From Bacillus glycinifermentans (GTDB lineage: Bacteria; Bacillota; Bacilli; Bacillales; Bacillaceae), in NCBI RefSeq assembly GCF_001042475.2, contig NZ_LECW02000045.1, forward strand, positions 124,001 to 188,000: 64,000 bases of DNA. Direction: 5' to 3'. Below, piece after piece: positions 46,023-56,401 of the stretch. The notes below the pieces were generated by a model that did no database searches, was not told the origin of the DNA, and was given only the letters and a program-made list of their open reading frames with translations. How positions within the stretch are numbered: the first letter of the stretch is position 1; each line of letters opens with the position of its first letter. Both the position numbers and the translations under genes were made by a program.

Positions 46023-47858
46023 ATGGATTATAATAAAGTATCAAAAGACATTTTACAACTCGTCGGCGGTGAGGAGAACGTACAGAGCGTGATTCACTGC
46101 ATGACAAGACTGCGTTTCAACCTTTATGACAATGGCAAGGCTGATCGTACGAAATTGGAAAACGTGCCCGGTGTGATGGGTACGAACATCAGCGGCGAAC
46201 AGTTTCAGATCATCATCGGAAATGACGTGCCTAAGGTGTATAAGGCGATGATCGCCAACAGCGGACTGAGCGACGCAAAGGCCGGGCAGCCATCTTCTCA
46301 AAAGAAAAACGTGCTTGCCGCCATCTTTGATGTCATTTCAGGCGTATTTACCCCGATTCTGCCGGCGATCGCCGGTGCGGGTATGATCAAGGGAATTATT
46401 GCGTTAGCCGTGACATTCGGCTGGATGAGCGAAAAAAGTCAGGCGCATACCATCCTGTCCGCCATCGGTGACGGCGCGTTTTACTTCCTGCCGCTATTGC
46501 TGGCGGTCAGTGCGGCGAGAAAGTTCGGCAGCAATCCTTATGTTGCGGCGGCGATCGGAGCGGCGATATTGCATCCTGACCTGACAGCTCTGCTTGCTTC
46601 AGGCAAAAGCATTTCCTTTATCGGGTTGCCTGTAACCGCTGCCACGTATTCGTCGACGGTCATTCCGATTTTGCTTGCCATCTGGATTGCATCTTATGTA
46701 GAAAAATGGATTGATAGAATTACGCCGACTTCTTTGAAGCTCATCTTTGTGCCGACCTTCACCCTGCTGATCGTCGTTCCTGTCACATTGATTACGGTCG
46801 GTCCGCTCGGTGCGATTATCGGAAACTATCTCTCCGTCGGCGTGAACTATCTGTTCCAGCATGCCGGCCTGATTGCGATGATCTTGTTGGCCGGAACGTT
46901 CTCCCTCATCATTATGACGGGGATGCACTATGCATTGGTGCCGATCATGCTTAACAACATCGCTCAAAACGGATACGACTACTTGATGCCGGCCATGTTT
47001 CTGGCCAATATGGGGCAGGCGGGAGCGTCATTCGCCGTCTTTTTACGGTCAAGAAATAAGAAGTTCAAATCATTGTCGCTCACGACAAGCATCACGGCGT
47101 TAATGGGAATTACGGAGCCGGCGATGTACGGTGTCAACATGAGGCTGAAAAAGCCGTTTGTTTCCGCGCTTCTTGGTGGAGCTGTCGGTGGCGCATTTTA
47201 CGGCATCACGGGGGTTGCATCCTACATCGTCGGCGGAAACGCCGGATTGCCCGGCATTCCGACATTCATCGGCCCTACGTTTGTTCAGGCGATGATCGGA
47301 CTCGTCATCGCGTTCTTTGCAGCAACGATTATCGCTTATCTGCTGGGATTTGAAGACATACCTTCAGAGGAGGATGAAGCTCCGGCTAAAGGCGAAGCCG
47401 CCGCAGGGGAAATCATTCACAGCCCTTTAAAAGGCGAAGTCAAAGCATTAAGCGAGGTGGATGATGCGACATTTTCCGGCGAAGTGATGGGAAAAGGCGT
47501 AGCTATCGAACCTGAGGAAGGCGCAGCGGTGTCTCCCGTATCCGGTACGATCACAACCGTTTTTCAAACGAAGCACGCCATCGGAATTACAAGCGGCAGC
47601 GGGGCGGAGATCATCATCCATATCGGGATCGACACGGTGAAGCTAAACGGAGAACATTTTACCGTACATGTAAAAGAAGGAGACGCTGTATCACCGGGAG
47701 ACCTGCTTGTCTCATTTGACATGGAAGCGATTAAAAAAGCCGGCTATCAGCTGATTACGCCGGTCATCGTGACAAATACGGATCGGTACGAATCGATCAA
47801 GCCGGTCAAAACATCCGAAAACGTAAATGTTAAGGAAGCGCTTCTCGTTTTATCGTAA
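46023..47858 (+). CDS. bglP: Beta-glucoside-specific PTS enzyme IIBCA
   Basis: A 611-residue three-domain permease. IIB comes first with the phosphorylated Cys26 in VIHCMTRLRF, then the IIC membrane domain (residues ~105-460, about ten helices, with GITEPAMYGVN), then IIA with the active His in IIIHIGIDTVKLNGEHF near residue 540. It imports and phosphorylates aryl-beta-glucosides such as salicin. As in B. subtilis it probably also controls LicT by phosphorylation. ATG 46023 follows GGAGG by 7 bases; an in-frame extension back to 45909 starts inside the terminator and is rejected. Confidence 0.95.
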   Translation: MDYNKVSKDILQLVGGEENVQSVIHCMTRLRFNLYDNGKADRTKLENVPGVMGTNISGEQFQIIIGNDVPKVYKAMIANSGLSDAKAGQPSSQKKNVLAAIFDVISGVFTPILPAIAGAGMIKGIIALAVTFGWMSEKSQAHTILSAIGDGAFYFLPLLLAVSAARKFGSNPYVAAAIGAAILHPDLTALLASGKSISFIGLPVTAATYSSTVIPILLAIWIASYVEKWIDRITPTSLKLIFVPTFTLLIVVPVTLITVGPLGAIIGNYLSVGVNYLFQHAGLIAMILLAGTFSLIIMTGMHYALVPIMLNNIAQNGYDYLMPAMFLANMGQAGASFAVFLRSRNKKFKSLSLTTSITALMGITEPAMYGVNMRLKKPFVSALLGGAVGGAFYGITGVASYIVGGNAGLPGIPTFIGPTFVQAMIGLVIAFFAATIIAYLLGFEDIPSEEDEAPAKGEAAAGEIIHSPLKGEVKALSEVDDATFSGEVMGKGVAIEPEEGAAVSPVSGTITTVFQTKHAIGITSGSGAEIIIHIGIDTVKLNGEHFTVHVKEGDAVSPGDLLVSFDMEAIKKAGYQLITPVIVTNTDRYESIKPVKTSENVNVKEALLVLS

Positions 47859-47869
47859 ATATAATAGAT

Positions 47870-47892
47870 CCCCTCTCTTTCATTGGGAGGGG
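47870..47892 (+). other. Hairpin between bglP and bglH
   Basis: CCCCTC pairs with GAGGGG around an 11-base loop, followed by A rather than T. Probably an mRNA processing or stability element. Confidence 0.4.
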
Positions 47893-47916
47893 AAGAAAAA
47901 AATATTAATGAGGTGA

Positions 47917-49332
<1,416 letters not shown>

Positions 49333-49345
49333 TGTGAACCGGAAC

Positions 49346-49372
49346 GGCTGCCTCTATGGAGGCAGCTTTTAA
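49346..49372 (+). terminator. Terminator of bglPH
   Basis: Perfect GCTGCCTC/GAGGCAGC stem with a TATG loop and TTTTAATTT. Confidence 0.9.
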
Positions 49373-49455
49373 TTTGCAGAGCCGGCTTTTTCTGTAGCAC
49401 GTAACATCATTTTGCTATACACTGTACATAAAAAAGAAAAAACGGGTGAATTCCA

Positions 49456-50148
49456 ATGTATAAACTGCTGCTGATTGAAGATGATCGAACGCTGTTTCAA
49501 GAAATAAAAGAACGTTTATCCGGATGGTCCTACGATGTGTACGGCATCAAGGATTTTAGCCGAGTGATGCAGGAGTTTGCAGCAGTCAAGCCTGACTGCG
49601 TCATCATCGATATTCAGCTTCCTAAATATGACGGGTTTCATTGGTGCCGGTTGATCCGCTCCCGTTCAAATGTGCCGATCCTTTTTTTATCCTCGCGCGA
49701 TCATCCCGCTGATATGGTGATGTCCATGCAATTCGGAGCGGACGATTTTATCCAGAAGCCGTTTCATTTTGACGTGCTGATTGCAAAAATCCAGGCGATA
49801 TTCCGGCGCGTTTATGACTACAATACCGAGCCGAACATTGTGAAAACGTGGTGCGGAGCGACCGTGGACGTCGAACGGAATCTTGTTGTCAATGAGACAG
49901 GTACAGTGGAACTGACGAAGAATGAAATGTTTATTTTAAAACAGCTGATTGAACAAAAAAATAAAATCGTCAGCCGGGAAGAGCTGATCAGAAGCTTGTG
50001 GAGCGATGAGCGATTTGTCAGCGACAACACGCTGACGGTCAATGTAAACCGCCTGAGAAAAAAACTGGATGGCTTGAACCTGGGCCAATATATCGAGACG
50101 AAGGTCGGACAAGGCTATATGGCGAAAGAGGAAGGATCATACATATGA
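49456..50148 (+). CDS. bceR: Response regulator of bacitracin-type resistance
   Basis: A 230-residue OmpR-family regulator. The receiver domain has EDD near residue 8, the phospho-acceptor Asp in CVIIDIQLPKYDG near residue 52 and Lys in FIQKPFHF; the C-terminal winged helix has VSREELIRSLW and DNTLTVNVNRLRKKL. The sequence follows B. subtilis BceR more closely than YxdJ or PsdR. Phosphorylated by BceS it activates bceAB. The stop overlaps bceS (ATGA). Confidence 0.92.
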   Translation: MYKLLLIEDDRTLFQEIKERLSGWSYDVYGIKDFSRVMQEFAAVKPDCVIIDIQLPKYDGFHWCRLIRSRSNVPILFLSSRDHPADMVMSMQFGADDFIQKPFHFDVLIAKIQAIFRRVYDYNTEPNIVKTWCGATVDVERNLVVNETGTVELTKNEMFILKQLIEQKNKIVSREELIRSLWSDERFVSDNTLTVNVNRLRKKLDGLNLGQYIETKVGQGYMAKEEGSYI

Positions 50149-51146
50149 TAAAAGCGTTCTTGACTGAAAGGCGAAGCTGGATCGCCATGTTCATTTGCCA
50201 GCAGATCCTTGTTTTATTTATCGCCTGTATCGATTCGTCCATCCCGTTTGCTCCCATCCTTTATGTGGTCTATCTGTGTTCCCTGTTATTTATCGTTTTT
50301 GTCTTGATCCGCTTTCGGAAGGAAACGAAGTTTTATAAAAGCCTCAAAGAATGGGAACACAGTCTTGATGTGACAAGCATCAGCGAACCGGAAACGCCAT
50401 TTGAATCGATCATTGAAAAAAGCATCTCCGGGCAGACGGAACAATTGAAGCAAGCGGCGGCACAGCATCAATTGGCGCTCGAGAACGAAAAAGACGAACT
50501 AATGGCTTGGATACATGAAGTGAAAACGCCATTAACGGCTATGCATTTAATTATTGAGAGAATGGAAGATCAATCGCTGAAGTCGCAGTTAGCGTATGAA
50601 TGGCTGCGCATTCATCTGCTGCTTGATCAGCAGCTTCACCAAAAACGCATTTCGTTTATCGAAACTGACCTGTCCCTTGAGATCCTTGATCTTAAAACGC
50701 TGATATTCAAAGAGATCAAAGACTTACAATCGTGGTGTATTCAAAAAGGGATCGGGTTTGATATTGAGCTGGAAGCAAAGGAAGTGCTCAGCGATGCGAA
50801 GTGGCTCGCTTTTATCGTCAGACAGCTTTTAACCAATGCGGTGAAATACAGTGAAGCCTCAGATATTGTAGTCAAAAGCTATGAACGGGATGAACGGATA
50901 TATCTCGAAGTGAAGGACTTTGGGCGGGGCATCGATCAGAAAGATATTCCCCGCGTGTTTGAAAAAGGCTTTACTTCAACAACGGACCATGATCAAGCGT
51001 CTACCGGAATGGGGCTCTACTTAGCAAAAAAAGCGGCAAAGCCGCTGCTGATCCATATTGACATATGCTCAGCACCGGGAGCGGGTTCAACCTTTACGCT
51101 GACATTTCCGAAGCGAAACGAATTTGAACGTGTGATAGGCGTGTGA
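50145..51146 (+). CDS. bceS: Intramembrane-sensing histidine kinase
   Basis: A 333-residue kinase with two N-terminal helices (about residues 12-32 and 38-58) and almost no external loop, the mark of kinases that read their partner transporter rather than the antibiotic itself. The phospho-His is in [15 protein letters not shown] near residue 125; the ATPase part has [12 protein letters not shown] (N box), DFGRGID and [11 protein letters not shown]. It senses transport activity of BceAB. A perfect inverted repeat begins within its last codons. Confidence 0.92.
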   Translation: MIKAFLTERRSWIAMFICQQILVLFIACIDSSIPFAPILYVVYLCSLLFIVFVLIRFRKETKFYKSLKEWEHSLDVTSISEPETPFESIIEKSISGQTEQLKQAAAQHQLALENEKDELMAWIHEVKTPLTAMHLIIERMEDQSLKSQLAYEWLRIHLLLDQQLHQKRISFIETDLSLEILDLKTLIFKEIKDLQSWCIQKGIGFDIELEAKEVLSDAKWLAFIVRQLLTNAVKYSEASDIVVKSYERDERIYLEVKDFGRGIDQKDIPRVFEKGFTSTTDHDQASTGMGLYLAKKAAKPLLIHIDICSAPGAGSTFTLTFPKRNEFERVIGV

Positions 51147-51159
51147 CAAAAATGTCACA
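51142..51159. promoter_or_regulatory. BceR-type operator upstream of bceA
   Basis: TGTGACA-AAAA-TGTCACA is a perfect 7+7 inverted repeat with a 4-base spacer, matching the general TNACA-N4-TGTAA plan of BceR-like sites. It overlaps the bceS stop codon. A perfect TATAAT lies at 51211-51216 without a recognisable -35, typical of an activator-dependent promoter. Confidence 0.75.
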
Positions 51160-51247
51160 TGCTTTTCTGTTTTGTTCGCTTAATCGCAGGAAAACGACGG
51201 CACGCCTTTCTATAATAAAACTATCCAGTATAAAGGGGAATATAGAA

Positions 51248-52009
51248 ATGAAGATTTTAGAAGCGAATAAAATTCGAAAAAGCTACGGAAATAAGCTCAA
51301 TAAACAAGAAGTATTAAAGGGAATTGATATTCACATCGAAGAGGGCGAATTCGTCAGCATTATGGGTCCGTCAGGTTCGGGGAAAACGACGCTGCTCAAT
51401 GTATTATCCTCCATTGATCGGGTGAGCGGCGGCACGATCACCATCAACCAAATCGAGATGACCAATATGAAGGAAAGGCAGCTCGCCGAATTCCGCAAAC
51501 AGCATTTAGGCTTTATTTTTCAAGACTACAATCTGCTGGACACGCTGACGGTGAGAGAAAATATCCTGCTGCCGTTATCGATTACGAAAATGTCGAAAAG
51601 AGAGGCCAATCAAAAATTTGAGGAAGTCGCAAAGGAATTGGGGATTTTCGAGCTGAAGAATAAATATCCGAATGAAATCTCCGGCGGGCAAAAACAGCGC
51701 ACATCCGCAGCCAGAGCGTTCATTCATGAGCCGAGCATCATTTTTGCAGATGAGCCGACCGGAGCGCTTGATTCAAAGTCGGCTTCTGATTTGTTAAACA
51801 AGCTGAGCCAATTAAATCAAAAGCGCCGCGCCACCATCATTATGGTCACTCATGATCCCGTCGCCGCCAGCTACTGCAGCAGAGTGGTTTTTATTAAAGA
51901 CGGGCAAATTTATACACAGCTGAATAAAGGCGGACAGAACAGGCAGTTGTTCTTCCAGGATATCATGAAAACGCAAGGTGTGTTAGGCGGGGTTCAGCAT
52001 GAACATTAA
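51248..52009 (+). CDS. bceA: Bacitracin export/detoxification ABC transporter, ATPase
   Basis: A 253-residue ABC ATPase of the MacB/LolD-like class: Walker [10 protein letters not shown] near residue 42, [18 protein letters not shown] and the H-loop TH. With BceB it removes peptide antibiotics from lipid II-cycle intermediates and signals to BceS. ATG 51248 gives the B. subtilis-like N-terminus [15 protein letters not shown] and follows AAGGGG; the longer frame from 51143 overlaps the operator and is rejected. The end overlaps bceB by 11 bases. Confidence 0.93.
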   Translation: MKILEANKIRKSYGNKLNKQEVLKGIDIHIEEGEFVSIMGPSGSGKTTLLNVLSSIDRVSGGTITINQIEMTNMKERQLAEFRKQHLGFIFQDYNLLDTLTVRENILLPLSITKMSKREANQKFEEVAKELGIFELKNKYPNEISGGQKQRTSAARAFIHEPSIIFADEPTGALDSKSASDLLNKLSQLNQKRRATIIMVTHDPVAASYCSRVVFIKDGQIYTQLNKGGQNRQLFFQDIMKTQGVLGGVQHEH

Positions 52010-53939
52010 TCAGCTGATTATTCGAAACCTGAAGAAAAATCTGCGGAATTATTACCTCTATGTGTTTGCGTTAATTTTCAGCATGGCGCTTTATTTCGCG
52101 TTTGTCACGCTTCAATACGATCCGGCGATTAATGAAGTGAAATCGTCGATTAAAGGCGCGGCAGCCATCAAAACCGCATCCATCCTGCTTGTTGCGGTCG
52201 TATCGATCTTTATTTTATACGCCAATACGATTTTTATTAAAAGGCGGAGCAGAGAAATCGGGCTGTTTCAATTAATCGGCATGACGAAGCAAAAAATCTT
52301 CCGCATCTTGAGCGCGGAAAATGTAATCCTGTATTTCGGCTCATTGTTCATCGGGGTGTTTGCCGGGTTTTCGATGTCAAAGCTCGTGCTGATGATTTTG
52401 TTCAAAATTGTGGACGTTCAAGCAGATGCGGAACTGCATTTTTCCGGGAAGGCTTTCGTCCAGACCATCATTGTATTTTGCGCCATATACCTTTTGATTA
52501 TGGTGATGAATTATACGTTTATCAAAAAGCAAACCATTTTATCTTTGTTTCAAGTGACCTCTTCTACGGAAGATAAAGTAAAGAAAATATCCGTGTTTCA
52601 GATGATTGTCGGCGCTTTGGGCATCTTGTTGATTTTGACGGGGTATTACGTATCGTCAGAGCTGTTCAGCGGCAAGTTCAAAACGATAAACGAGCTTTTC
52701 ATGGTGATGACTTTTATTCTTGCGACCGTCATCATCGGTACGTATCTCTTTTACAAAGGCTCTGTCAGCTTTATCTCCAACATCATCCGCAAAAGCAAGG
52801 GCGGTTACTTGAATATTTCCGAAGTATTATCCCTTTCGTCGATTATGTTCCGCATGAAGTCAAGCGCGTTATTATTAACGATTATTACGACCGTTTCGGC
52901 GCTCGCCATCGGTTTATTGTCCCTGTGCTACATTTCGTATTATTCAGCGGAGAAAACCGCTGAGCAAAACGTGGCGGCTGATTTTGCCATAACGAATCAG
53001 AAAGATGCAAAACGGTTTGAGCAGCTATTGAGCGAACATGACATGTCGTACAGCAAAAAAGAAATACACGTCATACAAGCGGTCTTCAACCTGGAAAACA
53101 TTGTTGAAGGAGATCTTGAAGGCATGGCTGCAGATCCTAAGAAATTCCCGCTCGCAGTGGTGAGCGATAAAGAGATTGACGGAATTAACGTGCCAAAAGG
53201 AGAAACGGTCTTCTCCGGATATAACGACTTTCTGCAAAAAGTAATGGCATTAAAGGATTCCGGCACCATTAAAGTCAGCAGCCGCAAGGAGACCGAATCG
53301 TTGAACTATTTGGGACTGAGAAAGGAGTTTATCTTATCCTATAATTTTACTAGCGGAGGAATGCCCGTTGCGATTGTCGATGATGCGCTGTTTAAACGTC
53401 TGAACCATGATAAACAACCGAATTTGCAGCAACAACCGGACGTTTTCATCGGCATCAATTTGAAAAATAAAGACGAGCTTGAAGCGGCAAATGCTCTCTT
53501 TACAAAAGTAAATAAAAGCGATCAGCATTTATCGCGCCTTGACGATAGCATCGCCCAAAAATCCCTTTTCGGCCTTGTCATGTTTATCGTAGGCTTTTTA
53601 GGATTAACGTTTCTCATCACATCTGGATGCATCCTTTATTTTAAACAAATGGACGAAAGCGAAGATGAGAAGCCGAATTATACCATTTTGAGAAAATTGG
53701 GTTTTACCCAAGGAGACTTATTGAAGGGTATACGCATTAAACAGCTTTATAACTTCGGGATCCCATTGGTGATCGGACTGTCTCACAGCTACTTTGCCGT
53801 TCAATCCGGCTGGTTCCTGTTCGGGTCGGAATTGTGGACGCCGATGATTATGGTGATGGTGTTATATACCGTTCTGTATTCAATCTTTGGCCTGTTGTCT
53901 GTTCTGTACTATAAGAAGGTGATTAAGTCGGCGCTGTGA
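51999..53939 (+). CDS. bceB: Bacitracin ABC transporter permease
   Basis: A 646-residue permease, the exact length of B. subtilis BceB. Ten membrane helices are expected, with a large external domain of ~200 residues (about 315-525) between helices 7 and 8, the ligand-recognition part of Bce-type transporters. The FtsX-like core shows [19 protein letters not shown] near residue 85. In a group that includes bacitracin producers this may serve self-protection or defence against neighbours. Confidence 0.93.
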   Translation: MNINQLIIRNLKKNLRNYYLYVFALIFSMALYFAFVTLQYDPAINEVKSSIKGAAAIKTASILLVAVVSIFILYANTIFIKRRSREIGLFQLIGMTKQKIFRILSAENVILYFGSLFIGVFAGFSMSKLVLMILFKIVDVQADAELHFSGKAFVQTIIVFCAIYLLIMVMNYTFIKKQTILSLFQVTSSTEDKVKKISVFQMIVGALGILLILTGYYVSSELFSGKFKTINELFMVMTFILATVIIGTYLFYKGSVSFISNIIRKSKGGYLNISEVLSLSSIMFRMKSSALLLTIITTVSALAIGLLSLCYISYYSAEKTAEQNVAADFAITNQKDAKRFEQLLSEHDMSYSKKEIHVIQAVFNLENIVEGDLEGMAADPKKFPLAVVSDKEIDGINVPKGETVFSGYNDFLQKVMALKDSGTIKVSSRKETESLNYLGLRKEFILSYNFTSGGMPVAIVDDALFKRLNHDKQPNLQQQPDVFIGINLKNKDELEAANALFTKVNKSDQHLSRLDDSIAQKSLFGLVMFIVGFLGLTFLITSGCILYFKQMDESEDEKPNYTILRKLGFTQGDLLKGIRIKQLYNFGIPLVIGLSHSYFAVQSGWFLFGSELWTPMIMVMVLYTVLYSIFGLLSVLYYKKVIKSAL

Positions 53940-53946
53940 CGTGAAG

Positions 53947-53980
53947 AAAAATCCCATCGGACATCTCCGATGGGATTTTC
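53947..53980. terminator. Bidirectional terminator between bceB and the glycosyltransferase gene
   Basis: A perfect 14-bp stem AAAATCCCATCGGA/TCCGATGGGATTTT around CATC, between converging genes. Confidence 0.92.
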
Positions 53981-53987
53981 TTCATTC

Positions 53988-56024
53988 TTACAATTCGACC
54001 TTATAAAGCGACGTCTGCTCTGCGCCCCCAGGGCCGCCTCTTGTGCCCTGCTGAATGGTGCTTGAGGAACCGCTGTATTCGTCTGACGAAATTTTCGCAC
54101 CGTGTTTTTTGATCCAGGAAACCAGCTCACTGTTGCCTGAGTTGTTGCCCGGGATCAGGAAGTACTTCACTTTTCCTTCTTTGATCAGTTTTTTCAGCTT
54201 GCTGACCGTCAGGATCGGATCTGTGCCGTTGAAGCCGCCGAGCGCCATGACATTTTCGTCGGCATTGATGATATACGGTGCGGCGGTGACAGTCGTCAGC
54301 GTAGCGAATAGGTATTCTTCGCCTGTTTTATTTTTGCGAAGGTAGGAGAGCAGCCCAGTGTCCACATCTGAACTGAACATGCCGCTGCCAGATGAGCTTT
54401 TGAGCTGCGGGCCTGCTTCCGGAAGGACGCTGCTGTTGCCGTACATGAGCGGTGTTGCCGACCAGTAGACCGGTGTGAGAAGCAGGGCGCACAAGCTGAT
54501 GATCGTCAGCTGTTGTCCGAATGGATGGCTGTGCTTGAGCATGAGAAGGGCGATCGTCAGGCCGAGTCCCAAGATGCCCGGAACGTACATCCAGGCGCTG
54601 CCGATTTGATTCGTATAACCGCTTAAAATATAGACCTGGAATGCAGCTGTGATGAACACGGCTGCCGTCAGCAAATAGCTTGCCCAGTCTTTATGGTTTT
54701 TGTACAAGCCGTACATCGCATACCATCCGATTCCTGATAATGCGGCGATTGGCGGTGCCAGCATAATTAAATAATAATGATGGAAGAAGCCGGCAACGCT
54801 GAAGAAGCCTGCGACAGGGATGAGCCATGCCGCCCAGAAAAGGGTTTCTTTCATTTGCCCCGCTTTTTCGCGGCGGTCGCGGAACCAGCTGATCATCATG
54901 CCGAGCAATCCGAACAGTGCGAATGGAAGCATCCAGCTGATTTGTCCGGAAAGTGCGGATTGGAACAGTCTCAGCGGACCTGCGGTACCGGTGCCGAACA
55001 TGTTCATGCCGCCGCCCCCGCCTGGCCCTCCGTTTCCTCCGCCAAAGCCGCCCTGGCCCCCTCCGCCATGCGGTAGCCCGCCTCCGTTTTGGCCTTGAGC
55101 ATTGCCGCCGGCCGGGCCGTTTCCGTTCGGCGGTTGCATGCCTCCGTTTTGCGATTTGGAATTGCTGTCAGTCAAGCTGTTTTCGCTCGGCGGCTGCATA
55201 TCTCCGCCAAATCCGTTCATATCTCCGCGGGAATTGCCTGTCGTCTGTCCGAGCAGCCGTTCTGTACCGTTGTATCCGAAAGCCAGTTCAAGCACGGAGT
55301 TTTTCTGGCTGCTTCCGACATATGGACGGCTGTCCACCGACGTGTAGTCGACAACGAGCGCCCATGAAAGGGAAATGCCGGTAAGGACGATAAGCGACAG
55401 TACGGCCGACGCGATTTTTTTCCTCCATTTGGCGTTTGCCGCGACCAGGTAGAATAGCAAAAAGGCCGGGATGACCATAAAGGCTTGAAGCATCTTCATA
55501 TTGAATCCGAGTCCGACGATTCCAAACGCGGCGAGCAGCCAGATCAGCTTCCCACGCTTGGCCGCCCTCATCAGGCACCATGTACCGAGAAGCAGCGTGA
55601 ATACGAGCATGCTGTCGATATTATTCGTCCGGCTGACGGCGACGGCGATCGGCGTCAGTGTCATAACAAGAGCGCTGATTCGCGCTGAACCTTTGCCGAA
55701 TCTCGGCTTGATCATGATGTAGAGAAGGAAGACAGAGCCGGCTCCTGCGAGCGCCTGCGGAAGGATCACGCTCCACGTATGAACGCCGAATACGAGCGCG
55801 GAGACCGTCTGTATCCATAGGACGAGCGGCGGCTTATCAACCGATACAAATCCCGAAGGATCGAATGAAGCATAGAAGAAATTGTGGAAGCTTTTCGTCA
55901 TGCTTTTAACTGCTGCCAGGTAATACTGGTTGGCCGCATCATCCTGCCAGATGTTATATGTATTCAGAATAAGTGCTGCCAGCAAAATCAAGATAAGTAC
56001 GATATCAGGTTTTTTTAATTTCAT
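53988..56024 (-). CDS. ArnT/PMT-like membrane glycosyltransferase (GT39 type)
   Basis: A 678-residue multi-pass protein of the dolichyl-phosphate-mannose/ArnT-like family. The first external loop has DDAANQYYLAAVKSM and DKPPLVLWIQ, the typical acidic catalytic region; about eleven helices follow, then a soluble C-terminal domain (~residues 545-678) with NADENVMALGGFNG. Residues ~285-365 are a low-complexity insert of Gly, Asn, Pro and Gln. It resembles B. subtilis YkcB/YycA in plan. It likely moves a sugar from a lipid carrier to a cell-surface acceptor. The second of two adjacent ATG codons (56024) is better spaced from GAGGTGA. Confidence 0.85.
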   Translation of the reverse strand: MKLKKPDIVLILILLAALILNTYNIWQDDAANQYYLAAVKSMTKSFHNFFYASFDPSGFVSVDKPPLVLWIQTVSALVFGVHTWSVILPQALAGAGSVFLLYIMIKPRFGKGSARISALVMTLTPIAVAVSRTNNIDSMLVFTLLLGTWCLMRAAKRGKLIWLLAAFGIVGLGFNMKMLQAFMVIPAFLLFYLVAANAKWRKKIASAVLSLIVLTGISLSWALVVDYTSVDSRPYVGSSQKNSVLELAFGYNGTERLLGQTTGNSRGDMNGFGGDMQPPSENSLTDSNSKSQNGGMQPPNGNGPAGGNAQGQNGGGLPHGGGGQGGFGGGNGGPGGGGGMNMFGTGTAGPLRLFQSALSGQISWMLPFALFGLLGMMISWFRDRREKAGQMKETLFWAAWLIPVAGFFSVAGFFHHYYLIMLAPPIAALSGIGWYAMYGLYKNHKDWASYLLTAAVFITAAFQVYILSGYTNQIGSAWMYVPGILGLGLTIALLMLKHSHPFGQQLTIISLCALLLTPVYWSATPLMYGNSSVLPEAGPQLKSSSGSGMFSSDVDTGLLSYLRKNKTGEEYLFATLTTVTAAPYIINADENVMALGGFNGTDPILTVSKLKKLIKEGKVKYFLIPGNNSGNSELVSWIKKHGAKISSDEYSGSSSTIQQGTRGGPGGAEQTSLYKVEL

Positions 56025-56145
56025 CATCTCTCACCTCTTTATGGTTACCTATTTTAGAAAAAAAATATGAATAAGTTATGAATAAAAAAAGAAATATTCT
56101 TTGTTATTGCACGATGGGAAAAAATAAATAATTTTGGAAAAAGTG

Positions 56146-56210
56146 TGTACATTTTCGATTTCTCGCTGTATACTGTACTACAACAGAAATAAAAACAAAA
56201 ATCTGTTGTA
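56146..56210 (+). promoter_or_regulatory. Promoter and inverted-repeat operator upstream of yhfH-aceBA
   Basis: TGTACA (56146-56151), 17 bases, TATACT (56169-56174). TACAACAGA (56179-56187) and TCTGTTGTA (56202-56210) form a perfect 9-base inverted pair over the expected start site. CTGTTGTATAA recurs at 56367-56377 before aceB. The position suggests a repressor site; the protein is unknown to me. Confidence 0.6.
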
Positions 56211-56228
56211 TAAAAAGGAGGGGAAACG

Positions 56229-56366
56229 ATGAGCATGAAAAGCCCGCTCGAATTTTTTCGGACACTTCCGAAAAAAACGTGCCCTGAATGCGGGGAGCAG
56301 GTGGAGGAACAGGCTGAATCCTATTTCATGGAATGCGAGCGCTGCCTTGCGAAGAAGGGAGAGTAA
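56229..56366 (+). CDS. YhfH-family small zinc-ribbon protein
   Basis: A 45-residue protein (MSMKSPLEFFRTLPKKTCPE...) with two Cys pairs, CPECG and CERC, 18 residues apart, able to bind one zinc. The FFRTLPKKTCPECG start is the hallmark of the YhfH family, whose function is unknown. AAAAAGGAGGGG lies before ATG 56229. It sits between a promoter and aceB with only 35 bases to the latter, so it is probably co-transcribed with the glyoxylate-shunt genes. Confidence 0.82.
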   Translation: MSMKSPLEFFRTLPKKTCPECGEQVEEQAESYFMECERCLAKKGE

Positions 56367-56401
56367 CTGTTGTATAACAAAATGCGAAAGGGGTTAGAGA
56401 G

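Noticed and set aside
53988-55722. Several plus-strand frames such as 54777-55076 and 54953-55384
   Set aside because: Antisense shadows of the glycosyltransferase, produced by its GC-rich Gly/Pro insert.
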